Shown here piece by piece: positions 1-6,307 of a stretch of 8,589 nt of DNA (the stretch's first letter is position 1; each line of letters begins with the position of its first letter). Origin of the DNA: an uncultured Lachnospiraceae bacterium. Lineage in GTDB: Bacteria > Bacillota > Clostridia > Lachnospirales > Lachnospiraceae. Position numbers and translations under genes: made by a program. A model generated the notes under the pieces. That model did no database searches, was not told the origin of the DNA, and was given only the letters and a program-made list of their open reading frames with translations. The stretch is taken from contig CANQEC010000094.1 in NCBI GenBank assembly GCA_947594335.1, positions 1-8,589 of the forward strand. Reading direction: 5' to 3'.

Positions 1-49
1 CGCAGCCGCATGATGCGTCACAGAAGACGCGCTTTGAAAGCCCAGATGG

Positions 50-92
50 AAAAGAAAGTTTGCGCATGCTTTCAGACAGTCCTTTCAAGGAC
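50..92 (-). terminator. Weak candidate terminator after the deacetylase gene
   Basis: Just past the deacetylase stop codon (minus strand) is a perfect but tight inverted repeat, GTCCTT-TC-AAGGAC (79-92). It is followed by a second short stem, GAAAG/CTTTC (69-73 with 54-58), which on the minus strand runs into TTTTCC. Neither stem is strong and the T-run is only four bases, so this is a candidate only. No other better stop signal is visible before the window edge. Confidence 0.3.
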
Positions 93-101
93 GGTCTCCC
101 G

Positions 102-1550
102 TCACATCTCCGGCACGGGTTCCGGTCTCGCGCTGTCCCAGACGCTGTCTACGTCAAAAAGATCCTCGACCATCTCCGGGTTGTAATACATGCGGTAACC
201 GTCAAGATTGCGGCGGCCCTGCCGCATAAAGGTATCGCCAAACTGAACCCAGCAGCGGGATGAATCCACGTTGCAGAAAATGGAGAATCCTTTTTCCTTA
301 AAATAGCGGAACAGCTCGTTGTCGCTGGTATACGGCTCCCATCCGCCGATATCCGCTCCGAACGCAAAAATAATGATATCCGTATCCCCGACTATGGAGC
401 CCACATTGTTCAGCCACCGCTCCGTATCCGTCATTGTCGATTCAAGGCCCCTGTCGGAAGGCGAGATATGGCCCCACGTGTGGCTCGCAAATTCCCAGCC
501 CTCGGCTTTCATCGCGTCAGCCACAGCCTTTGCCTGGTTCACCTCATTCTGCCATGCGGCCTCGTCAAAGTCCGGATGCGCGTCGAAAAAGGCCCTCTGA
601 TATTTTGTCACGCGGGACTCTTCCTTCGTCCGGTAAACTTCATCCGTGCGGTATCCGAGTATGCCCTCGTAGCCGGTCAGGGCAATCACGCCCTTGTGCC
701 CATGGTACGCAAAATCCGGATGCGCTTTGACAAACGTATCGATCCAGGGGACAAGGTCATAATCCCCCACGGAGACCGACCCGTCATCCTCCAGATAAGA
801 ATTTTTCACATCCCCGTTCTCATCGAGAACCAGCTTCTGCGCAAAGCCGTCCCCGTCCATATAATGATAATAACTCACGTCGTCCTGCGACAGCACAAAA
901 GGAGTCCGGCCCGGGGGAAGCAGGATCTCCCCGCGCGATACAGTCCCGTCCTCATTCACCGTACACATGTCATGAAGGCTGACCATGACATAGCCTTTTT
1001 CGTACAGGCTTTCCATGATGGCCGCAAACTCGCTCATCGTCGTCATCACCTGATTGTATCCGCCCTCATCCTCGTCCCCGTCAAACGCTTTCGCGGTATC
1101 GCGGATCATGGTGTGAAAAAATACGTGCGTAATCTGATCCAGGGGGTAGGAGCTGCAGGTATCCTTCAGCTGCTGATAATGCGTCACAGCGTCCTGCATC
1201 TCCTGGCTGGACGCGTACTCCGGCTGTGCCTGCAGATACCGGACCGCGCCGTCATAATCATACTGGGAAACCATAAACTCCGCCTGGGCAAGCCCGGCGG
1301 ACGCGTTCGTCTGTACCGCCGTCTCCGGCTCTGCAGAATCCGCCGGGGAGCCGCCGCCCTGCGCGTCCTCTTTTGCCCTGCCGCGCTCCTCCAGCCTTGC
1401 TGAAATCTCCGGTATCACGGCCTCCCTGACCAGAATAACCGACAGGAATATAGCGATCAGGATCAGCAGCGCAATGACACTTTTCAGGATCAGTTCCTGC
1501 TTCCTGCGCTTTTCCTGCCGTTCCACGGTAATAAGTTCTCTGTCATCCAT
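102..1550 (-). CDS. Membrane-anchored divergent polysaccharide deacetylase (NodB-like) family protein
   Basis: 482 aa. A short positively charged N-terminus is followed by one membrane helix (about 21-41) and a Gly/Ser/Pro linker, so the bulk should lie outside the cell (type II topology). Residues about 87-130 look like a helical, TPR-like hairpin. The C-terminal half (about 139-455) resembles NodB-type carbohydrate esterases, which remove N-acetyl groups from wall polymers using a metal-bound Asp and HxxxH. Visible motifs are SQDD (221-224) and HTWGH (357-361). The usual Arg-Pro-Pro motif 3 is not seen; the corresponding stretch reads FAFGADIG (395-402), so substrate and even activity are uncertain. 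The start is supported by GGAGAG 8 nt upstream; an AGGAG touches the ATG directly. It lies 69 bp downstream of the small membrane protein gene and is probably co-transcribed with it. Family call fairly sure, function inferred. Confidence 0.75.
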   Translation of the reverse strand: MDDRELITVERQEKRRKQELILKSVIALLILIAIFLSVILVREAVIPEISARLEERGRAKEDAQGGGSPADSAEPETAVQTNASAGLAQAEFMVSQYDYDGAVRYLQAQPEYASSQEMQDAVTHYQQLKDTCSSYPLDQITHVFFHTMIRDTAKAFDGDEDEGGYNQVMTTMSEFAAIMESLYEKGYVMVSLHDMCTVNEDGTVSRGEILLPPGRTPFVLSQDDVSYYHYMDGDGFAQKLVLDENGDVKNSYLEDDGSVSVGDYDLVPWIDTFVKAHPDFAYHGHKGVIALTGYEGILGYRTDEVYRTKEESRVTKYQRAFFDAHPDFDEAAWQNEVNQAKAVADAMKAEGWEFASHTWGHISPSDRGLESTMTDTERWLNNVGSIVGDTDIIIFAFGADIGGWEPYTSDNELFRYFKEKGFSIFCNVDSSRCWVQFGDTFMRQGRRNLDGYRMYYNPEMVEDLFDVDSVWDSARPEPVPEM

Positions 1551-1619
1551 CTCCTGTACTCTCCGCTTTCATCTGTGGTACTGCTCTGCGGCATGTCCCC
1601 GCAGGGGAATAAACGCCGT

Positions 1620-1910
1620 TTACAGTCCGGCCAGGCTGCCGGCGTCTCCTGCCGGCTGTACCTGCTCGGTCTGCGCGGCTGCGCTCCCTTTTGACGTTCC
1701 TTTGCCCTGATTTCCGTATATCCCGATCTCGGACACAAAAGCGGCGATCAGCGCCAGGATCAGCAGTACAAGTATTATCGTCAAAATCCGCAGTTTATAT
1801 ACATTTTTCTTCTGATTTTTCTGAGTATCCGGCCCGTCCGCCGCAAACAGCGGATTTTCTGCCTTTTTTCTGCGTGTATTTTGTTCTGCCGTTTTTTTCC
1901 TTTCGTCCAT
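1620..1910 (-). CDS. Small single-pass membrane protein, unknown function
   Basis: 96 aa, not recognised as a named family. The N-terminal ~38 residues are highly charged (Lys/Arg-rich) and should be cytoplasmic. A clear hydrophobic helix runs from about 41 to 60, and a Gly/Ser/Ala/Gln-rich tail of about 35 residues should lie outside. The start is supported by AAAGGTGA about 9 nt upstream. It is the first gene after a good minus-strand promoter (2017-2045) and is followed 69 bp later by the membrane-anchored deacetylase, which has the same N-in/C-out topology. A role as a partner or anchor of the deacetylase is only a guess from context. The tail ends in a low-complexity, uncharged sequence with no recognisable motif. 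Confidence 0.65.
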   Translation of the reverse strand: MDERKKTAEQNTRRKKAENPLFAADGPDTQKNQKKNVYKLRILTIILVLLILALIAAFVSEIGIYGNQGKGTSKGSAAAQTEQVQPAGDAGSLAGL

Positions 1911-2016
1911 ATCTGTAATTCACCTTTCTGTGCAGACAGCATTTCCAGTAAACATCCATACACCATAAACAAGAACTCTTCGAACCGCTCCCTGCCGTGT
2001 ATTTGACGTTTGCTCT

Positions 2017-2045
2017 AGCATAGTTGATTAGAGTCCTTTTGTCAA
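2017..2045 (-). promoter_or_regulatory. Sigma-A-type promoter for the membrane protein/deacetylase unit
   Basis: On the minus strand, TTGACA (2045-2040) is followed by a 17-bp spacer and TATGCT (2022-2017). Transcription would begin near 2010, leaving a leader of about 100 nt before the ATG at 1910. The -35 is a perfect consensus match. A short inverted repeat GTTGA/TCAAC (2023-2027 and 2042-2046) spans the spacer and could be an operator. Confidence 0.7.
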
Positions 2046-2080
2046 CAAATCCTCCCGGATAGTTTTCTTAAAACTTTAAT

Positions 2081-2109
2081 TTGTAATTGCCGCCGGAATA
2101 TACTATACT
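2081..2109 (+). promoter_or_regulatory. Promoter for the radical SAM/DUF4364 operon
   Basis: TTGTAA (2081-2086), a 17-bp spacer and TATACT (2104-2109) form a good sigma-A-type promoter. A second TATACT overlaps at 2099-2104 but has only a 12-bp spacer to the same -35. Transcription would begin near 2116, about 80 nt before the chosen start codon. Its -35 lies 36 bp from the -35 of the divergent minus-strand promoter. Confidence 0.6.
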
Positions 2110-2197
2110 AATGCAGGATGATGCCGGGAGCAGAAGAGATTCCATCCCGGATCCGGATCCTGTCAGGCATAAAAAGCCGGCCGGAGGGAGGGATTTC

Positions 2198-3163
2198 ATG
2201 CGATGGGGCGACAAGCCGTACCACTCACTTGACTTTGAAATGAAAAAACGCTTCGGCGAGAAGGTTTACCGGCTCACGCTGAACGGGGGCATGACCTGCC
2301 CCAACCGCGACGGGACGCTCGGGAGCAGGGGATGTATCTTTTGCAGCGAGGGCGGCTCCGGCGATTTCGCGGCTCCGGCCTCTCTTTCTGTCACAGAGCA
2401 GATGGAACAGCAGAAAAACCTGATTCTTCAGAAACGTCCGGTCCATCGTTTTATCGCCTATTTTCAGGCCTACACCAACACCTACGCCCCTGTGGACTAT
2501 CTGGAAAAAATATTTACGGAGGCAGTCCGGTTTCCGGACGTCGCGGCTCTTTCCATCGCCACGCGGCCGGACTGTATTCCCGATGACGTTCTCGCCCTGC
2601 TTGAAAAACTGAATCAGGAAGTCCCCGTATGGGTCGAGCTGGGACTGCAGACGATCCACGAGCGCACAGCCGCCTTCATAAGGCGCGGCTATCCGCTCTC
2701 CTGTTTTTGTGATACCGCCGCGCGGCTGAAAAGCCGCGGGATCGAGGTCATCGCGCATACGATCCTCGGGCTTCCCGGGGAATCCGAACAGGACATGCTG
2801 GAAACCATTGATTTTCTGAACCGGACCGGCGTCTCGGGGATCAAACTGCAGATGCTGCATATCCTGAAGGGGACGGATCTGGCGGATTATTACCGGCAGA
2901 CCGGTTTTTACGTCATGGATCTCGAAGAATATTCCCGACTGATCATCCGATGCGTCGAGCGTCTCTCCCCGGATATCGTCGTTCACCGTCTGACCGGGGA
3001 CGGCCCGGGCAGCCTGCTGATCGCTCCCCAATGGAGCGCGCACAAGCGGAGTGTCCTGAACTACATCCACGCGCAGTTCCGCCTGCAGCAGACATGGCAG
3101 GGAAAATACTTCGCGGAAACACCTGGGAATCAGGACAGTTCAGCACCGCAATTATCAACATGA
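2198..3163 (+). CDS. TIGR01212-family radical SAM protein (YhcC/YtqA-like)
   Basis: 321 aa. It matches the Elp3-like radical SAM family typified by E. coli YhcC and B. subtilis YtqA. The 4Fe-4S-binding cysteines are visible as C34, C46 and C49 (CPNRDGT...GCIFC, spacing C-x11-C-x2-C). Further family-typical stretches are YFQAYTNTYAP (88-98), VELGLQT (146-152) and TGDGP near the C-terminal end of the core. The family cleaves S-adenosylmethionine; B. subtilis and Streptococcus homologues have been linked to RNA modification, but the exact substrate here cannot be read from sequence. The open frame extends upstream to 2087, but ATG 2198 is preferred: GGAGGGAGGG lies just before it, and the predicted transcript begins after the upstream in-frame ATG at 2111. 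The next gene starts 18 bp after the stop, so the two form an operon. Confidence 0.9.
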   Translation: MRWGDKPYHSLDFEMKKRFGEKVYRLTLNGGMTCPNRDGTLGSRGCIFCSEGGSGDFAAPASLSVTEQMEQQKNLILQKRPVHRFIAYFQAYTNTYAPVDYLEKIFTEAVRFPDVAALSIATRPDCIPDDVLALLEKLNQEVPVWVELGLQTIHERTAAFIRRGYPLSCFCDTAARLKSRGIEVIAHTILGLPGESEQDMLETIDFLNRTGVSGIKLQMLHILKGTDLADYYRQTGFYVMDLEEYSRLIIRCVERLSPDIVVHRLTGDGPGSLLIAPQWSAHKRSVLNYIHAQFRLQQTWQGKYFAETPGNQDSSAPQLST

Positions 3164-3181
3164 AGGAAAGGAAAATATGAA

Positions 3182-3694
3182 ATGTCTGAATCTCTTACCA
3201 TATACAAACTGATCGTACTTTACATGCTCCGTCATGTGAAATTTCCGCTCACAAACGCACAGATCTCAGAGTTTATTCTTGGTAAGGAGTACATGACCTA
3301 CTTCACTTTGCAGACGGTTCTCTCCGAGCTGGCTGAGTCGGGGCTTCTGCACACGGAATCCAAGAGCAATACTTCCTACTACTCTCTGACTCCATCCGGC
3401 GAGAAAACGCTGTTTTACTTTAAAAACCGTATTCCGAAAACCTTTCTGGACGAGATCGACGCTTATATGAAGCAGAACCAGGTAAAGCTCAGAGATGAGG
3501 TCTCTGTCCAGGCCGATTACTACAAAAATACCGCGGGGGAGTATTCTGTTCACTGCGTTGTAAAAGAAAAGTATGTGGATCTGATTGATCTGACGCTCAG
3601 CGTCCCCGATGAAGCGCAGGCAAAAGCGATGTGCCTGAACTGGAACCGGGAATGCCAGCCTTTATACGAATATATTATGAAAAAACTGTTGTAA
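3182..3694 (+). CDS. DUF4364 family winged-helix protein
   Basis: 170 aa, the usual size for DUF4364, a family common in Clostridia. The N-terminal ~75 residues read as a winged helix-turn-helix of the PadR/MarR-like kind: helices around LTNAQISEFIL and TLQTVLSELAESGLL, then a wing ending in YSLTPSGEKTL. The C-terminal half is an alpha/beta region of unknown role. It is probably a DNA-binding regulator, but no target is known to me and no autoregulatory operator is obvious. It sits 18 bp after the radical SAM gene, with AAGGAAAGG about 10 nt before the ATG, and ends in a strong terminator whose stem begins at the last base of the stop codon. An ATG six bases upstream is out of frame and stops after 11 codons. 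Confidence 0.85.
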   Translation: MSESLTIYKLIVLYMLRHVKFPLTNAQISEFILGKEYMTYFTLQTVLSELAESGLLHTESKSNTSYYSLTPSGEKTLFYFKNRIPKTFLDEIDAYMKQNQVKLRDEVSVQADYYKNTAGEYSVHCVVKEKYVDLIDLTLSVPDEAQAKAMCLNWNRECQPLYEYIMKKLL

Positions 3695-3722
3695 AAATCC
3701 GGGGCCTGTGACCCCGGATTTT
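3694..3722. terminator. Bidirectional rho-independent terminator between convergent genes
   Basis: A perfect 11-bp stem AAAATCCGGGG/CCCCGGATTTT (3694-3704 and 3712-3722) encloses a 7-base loop. The A- and T-rich stem ends supply a T-run in both directions, so it can serve the DUF4364 gene (plus) and the wall hydrolase gene (minus, stop at 3740-3742). Confidence 0.9.
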
Positions 3723-3739
3723 GATTTGATAATCTGAAT

Positions 3740-5281
3740 TTAATAAAACTGCTGACCGTCAATGATCTCTCCCTCGCCTGTGCCTGAATTGAAGTACAGC
3801 ACATCTCCTGCCGGGCATTCTCCGCTGAGAGCGGCAACCGCCGCGTCATAGCATTCACTCGGAACACCGTTCGCAAGGGCATCCGCAAGAGCTCCGTTCT
3901 CCGCCGGGGAGAACTGTCCGCTCTGGTAGATCACATCACTGACCGTATCCGGGAAATTCTCATTCATGATACGGTTCATGACAACCGATCCGACCGCTGT
4001 CATTCCGTCATAGCTCTCGCCGCCTGCCTCACAGTAAATCAAAGCTGCCAGAAGGGCCGCGTCATCCTCGTTTATATCGGCGGCTTCTTCGCTCTGATCG
4101 CTTCCGCCTGCGGAGATCACATTGCCGTTCGCATCGTAGTAGGTATCCGTATCCGCGTCATACCATCCGCCGTCACTGACACTGCCGTCATCCGTCTGGG
4201 AAACTTCCTCCTCAGCAGCCGGTGAAGCAGCAGCTGTCTCTTCCGGAAGCGTCTCCTGTGCGTAATCTTCTTCCGTCCCGGCATCAGCCTGGCTGTTTCC
4301 GCCCTTGGAGATCACATTGCCGTCTTTGTCGTAGTAGGTATCCGTATCCGCGTCATACCATCCTTCATCATCTATGTTGACGTCATCTGTCTGAGGAGCA
4401 TCCGTCTGCGGTGCGTCCGTCTGAGGCGGATCTGTCTGCGGTGCCTCGGTCTGAGGCGGATCTGTCTGCGGCGCTTCGGTCTGAGGAGCGTTTGTCTGCG
4501 GGGCTTCAGTCTGAGGAGCGTTTGTCTGCGGGGCCTCAGTCTGAGGAGCATTTGTCTGCGGCGCCTCAGTCTGAGGAGCGCTCGTCTCCGGATCGGTGTA
4601 TTCCTCGCCTTCTCCGCCGTCCTCTTCCTCGTAATATTCTTCCTCGTAGTATTCCTCTTCGTAATACTCTTCCGTCTCCTCCTCGTCGCTGACGTACTCT
4701 TCATCAAGTCCGTACGCGGCGTCCAGAAGGAACGCTCTTTCCACATCCTCTTCGGACACGTAAGCCTTGTCCTCACCGTACTCGACGGTCAGCCAGTGGC
4801 CGTTATCCTCAAGCAGAACCAGGTCGTCTCCTGTCTTCAGCTCGTCCCATACTTCGGAATCCCCGCTCGGCTCGGCATATACACATACGCCGTCCCAGAC
4901 TGCCGTGACTCCGTCGCATCCGTATTTCTCCGCGATACTCTCGGCATCCTCGCCATAGAGCAGATAATCATTGTCAACGAAGCCTTCTATTTCACCGGAG
5001 GAAATCTCCGTCCACTTTTCACCCTTTTCGATAACCCATACCGCGCATCCCGGATAAATGAGGCCGACAACCTCACTCTCGGCATCGGCCTGCGCGCGGA
5101 CATTGACACCCGTCAGCACTCCGTCGTAGGTCATCGCCAGCTTTTCCCATGCGGCTTCCTTCTCATCCTCACGTACCGCGATCCACTTCGGCACTTCTCT
5201 TGCCATGGCAGTGGAACTGGCCATCAGGGACGACAGGACAGCCACAGAACATATCACAGCGCAATTTATTTTCCTTCTCAT
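3740..5281 (-). CDS. Secreted cell-wall hydrolase: SH3 domains, PQT-repeat linker, C-terminal SleB domain
   Basis: 513 aa. Order of parts: signal peptide 1-27 (cleavage likely after AMA); SH3-like domain about 54-108, beginning with the typical NVRAQAD...EVVG; a second, more divergent SH3-like domain about 124-180; an acidic Glu/Tyr stretch about 199-228; 13 PQT pentapeptides 235-299; two copies of a GWYDADTDTYYD block (307-325, 372-390); SleB/hydrolase_2 domain about 403-513. The SleB domain keeps the catalytic Glu (E418 in YCEAGGES) and the conserved VVMNRI and LYF stretches, and ends normally. SleB enzymes are lytic transglycosylases that cut peptidoglycan glycan strands, in spore formers during cortex breakdown; this SH3-carrying form may instead act on vegetative wall. 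Start chosen at 5281, because AGGAGG lies 5 nt upstream and the signal peptide begins there, rather than at the in-frame ATG at 5338. Single-gene unit with its own promoter. Confidence 0.88.
   Translation of the reverse strand: MRRKINCAVICSVAVLSSLMASSTAMAREVPKWIAVREDEKEAAWEKLAMTYDGVLTGVNVRAQADAESEVVGLIYPGCAVWVIEKGEKWTEISSGEIEGFVDNDYLLYGEDAESIAEKYGCDGVTAVWDGVCVYAEPSGDSEVWDELKTGDDLVLLEDNGHWLTVEYGEDKAYVSEEDVERAFLLDAAYGLDEEYVSDEEETEEYYEEEYYEEEYYEEEDGGEGEEYTDPETSAPQTEAPQTNAPQTEAPQTNAPQTEAPQTNAPQTEAPQTDPPQTEAPQTDPPQTDAPQTDAPQTDDVNIDDEGWYDADTDTYYDKDGNVISKGGNSQADAGTEEDYAQETLPEETAAASPAAEEEVSQTDDGSVSDGGWYDADTDTYYDANGNVISAGGSDQSEEAADINEDDAALLAALIYCEAGGESYDGMTAVGSVVMNRIMNENFPDTVSDVIYQSGQFSPAENGALADALANGVPSECYDAAVAALSGECPAGDVLYFNSGTGEGEIIDGQQFY
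4102..4363 (-). repeat. Duplicated 67-bp block coding for a Tyr/Asp-rich motif
   Basis: Two direct copies, 4102-4168 and 4297-4363, start exactly 195 bp apart inside the wall-hydrolase gene. They differ only in two short clusters, one of 3 bases and one of 5 mismatches within 6 bases; all other positions, including codon third positions, are identical. They encode GWYDADTDTYYD-xx-GNVIS with the variable pair KD or AN. The Gly-Trp/Tyr-Tyr/Gly spacing is reminiscent of wall-binding repeats, but this is only a resemblance. Confidence 0.85.
4385..4579 (-). repeat. 13-unit, 15-bp tandem repeat coding for (A/P)PQT(E/N/D)
   Basis: A run of 195 bp encodes 13 pentapeptides. The first six alternate APQTE and APQTN, giving a 30-bp higher-order unit at DNA level. 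The later ones drift to APQTD and PPQTE/PPQTD. It forms an extended, Pro/Thr-rich linker between the SH3 region and the catalytic half of the hydrolase. Confidence 0.95.
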
Positions 5282-5352
5282 AGGAACCTCCTGTTCTGAT
5301 TTGTGTCTCAATCCATAAAAAAACCTTTTTAAAACCATTTTGTAATTTTATC

Positions 5353-5385
5353 ACGATTTGCCATAAAGGCAAGTCGTATTTTTTT
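5353..5385 (+). terminator. Terminator-shaped hairpin on the plus strand in the wall-hydrolase leader
   Basis: ACGATTTGCC (5353-5362), loop ATAAA, GGCAAGTCGT (5368-5377) form a 10-bp stem with one G-U pair in RNA, followed by A and seven Ts on the plus strand. This is the form of an intrinsic terminator for plus-strand transcription, yet no plus-strand gene lies before it. On the minus strand there is no T-run, so it should not stop the hydrolase transcript, but it would form a hairpin in its leader. Confidence 0.5.
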
Positions 5386-5390
5386 CTTAC

Positions 5391-5420
5391 ATATTACAAA
5401 GTTGTTAATTAATATTACAA
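5391..5420 (-). repeat. Direct repeat TTGTAATAT, two copies 21 bp apart
   Basis: Read on the minus strand, TTGTAATAT occurs at 5420-5412 and 5399-5391, a spacing of two helical turns, at and just after the predicted transcription start of the wall-hydrolase gene. The TGTAAT core resembles half-sites of the WalR (YycF) wall-stress regulator, whose known pairs are spaced 11 bp, so the match is partial. Confidence 0.4.
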
Positions 5421-5424
5421 GTTT

Positions 5425-5453
5425 ATTTTAATATGCTTACCGCATTTTGTCAA
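5425..5453 (-). promoter_or_regulatory. Sigma-A-type promoter for the SleB-domain hydrolase
   Basis: On the minus strand, TTGACA (5453-5448), a 17-bp spacer and TAAAAT (5430-5425) form a near-consensus promoter. Transcription would begin near 5418, giving a leader of about 135 nt. This argues for vegetative expression rather than control only by a sporulation sigma factor. Confidence 0.75.
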
Positions 5454-5499
5454 TAGGTTTTTCAAACAGGCTTCCGGCATGTTTCTTCAAAATCGCCGC

Positions 5500-6306
5500 T
5501 CACCCCCTGAATTTCGCCATCCTTCGCTGCCGGGCCGCCTCATACATGAGGACCGCCGAGGCCACGCCCGCATTCAGGGACTCCACCCGGCCGCACATCG
5601 GGATCTTCACACAGACATCCGCGGCGCCGGCCGCCTCGTCAGAAAGTCCGCGGCTCTCATTGCCGATCAGAAATCCGGACGCCGGCCTGTAATCCTGCGT
5701 TTCATAGGAAACGGCTCCGGCCAGATGCGCCGCGTAAAAGCGGATGCCCTGCCGTCTTAATTCGCGCAAAGTATCGGAAAGCCTGTCCACATAGCAGAAC
5801 GGAACCCTGTATATGGAACCCATCGTGGAGCGGATCACCTTTGGATTGCAGATGTCGGCGCTGCCCTTCGAGAGAAGGATTCCCGTCGCTCCCGCGCCCT
5901 CGGCCGTCCTCACGATCGTGCCGAGATTCCCCGGATCCTGCAGATTTTCCAGAACCACAAGGAGCTGCGGGCCGCCTCCCTTCGCGGGGGCGCACACCTC
6001 CTCAAGACTATAGTGGTACTGCTTCACCACGCAGAGGATCCCCTGCGGGGTTTTGGTGTCCGCGGCCGCCATAAAAGCCGGATCCGAAAGAATCACAGGA
6101 TCCGGCCTCCCAAAATTCCCGAATACGGTCTGATGCGCGCGCCAGAAGCTATCTGAGACAAATGTCTGCACAAGTCTGTCCGCGGGGGCTTCCTCGTACA
6201 TTTTGATCCCCTCAGCGACAAAAACGTCCTGCTCGCCGCGCGCTTTTGCCTTCTTCTGAAGCTGTATCAGATTTTTTACCTGCTGATTTGATGTACTGGT
6301 AATCAT
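5500..6306 (-). CDS. TrmH/SpoU-family RNA 2'-O-methyltransferase
   Basis: 268 aa, usual size. The N-terminal substrate-binding domain (about 3-98) opens with the typical ITSTSNQQVKNL and FVAEG; the C-terminal SPOUT methyltransferase domain covers about 115-262. The three SpoU motifs are visible: ENLQDPGNLGTIVRTAEG (120-137), GFLIGNESRGLS (211-222) and IPMCGRVESLNAGVASA (235-251). Such enzymes transfer a methyl group from S-adenosylmethionine to a ribose 2'-OH in 23S rRNA or tRNA; the exact nucleotide cannot be told from sequence. Start chosen at ATG 6306, one base after the pfkA stop, because it gives the family-typical N-terminus; an in-frame GTG at 6333 would overlap pfkA. No clear ribosome binding site precedes it, which suggests translation coupled to pfkA. 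Confidence 0.88.
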   Translation of the reverse strand: MITSTSNQQVKNLIQLQKKAKARGEQDVFVAEGIKMYEEAPADRLVQTFVSDSFWRAHQTVFGNFGRPDPVILSDPAFMAAADTKTPQGILCVVKQYHYSLEEVCAPAKGGGPQLLVVLENLQDPGNLGTIVRTAEGAGATGILLSKGSADICNPKVIRSTMGSIYRVPFCYVDRLSDTLRELRRQGIRFYAAHLAGAVSYETQDYRPASGFLIGNESRGLSDEAAGAADVCVKIPMCGRVESLNAGVASAVLMYEAARQRRMAKFRG

Positions 6307-6307
6307 A

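Noticed and set aside
468..1403. Long open frame antisense to the deacetylase gene
   Set aside because: It lies wholly within a well-supported gene, has no ribosome binding site or recognisable domain, and reads as low-complexity Arg/Leu/Val-rich protein typical of antisense shadows.
1610..1622. Palindrome TAAACGCCGTTTA at the stop codon of the small membrane protein gene
   Set aside because: Followed on the minus strand by only TT and a C-run, so not a terminator; short enough to be chance, and the two genes are likely co-transcribed.
2087..2197. Upstream in-frame extension of the radical SAM gene, with an ATG at 2111
   Set aside because: The extension overlaps the predicted -35/-10 elements, the ATG at 2111 precedes the likely transcription start and has no ribosome binding site, and the added residues do not look like the family N-terminus.
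2225..3070. Long open frame antisense to the radical SAM gene
   Set aside because: It mirrors a gene with clear conserved cysteines; codon bias in the real gene keeps the opposite strand open.
4385..4579. Regular 15/30-bp repetition that could be taken for a CRISPR array
   Set aside because: There are no unique spacers; the repeats are contiguous, in frame, and encode a PQT linker within a secreted protein.
5282..5338. In-frame upstream start for the SleB-domain protein
   Set aside because: It would put 19 extra residues ahead of a clean signal peptide, whereas ATG 5281 has AGGAGG at good spacing.
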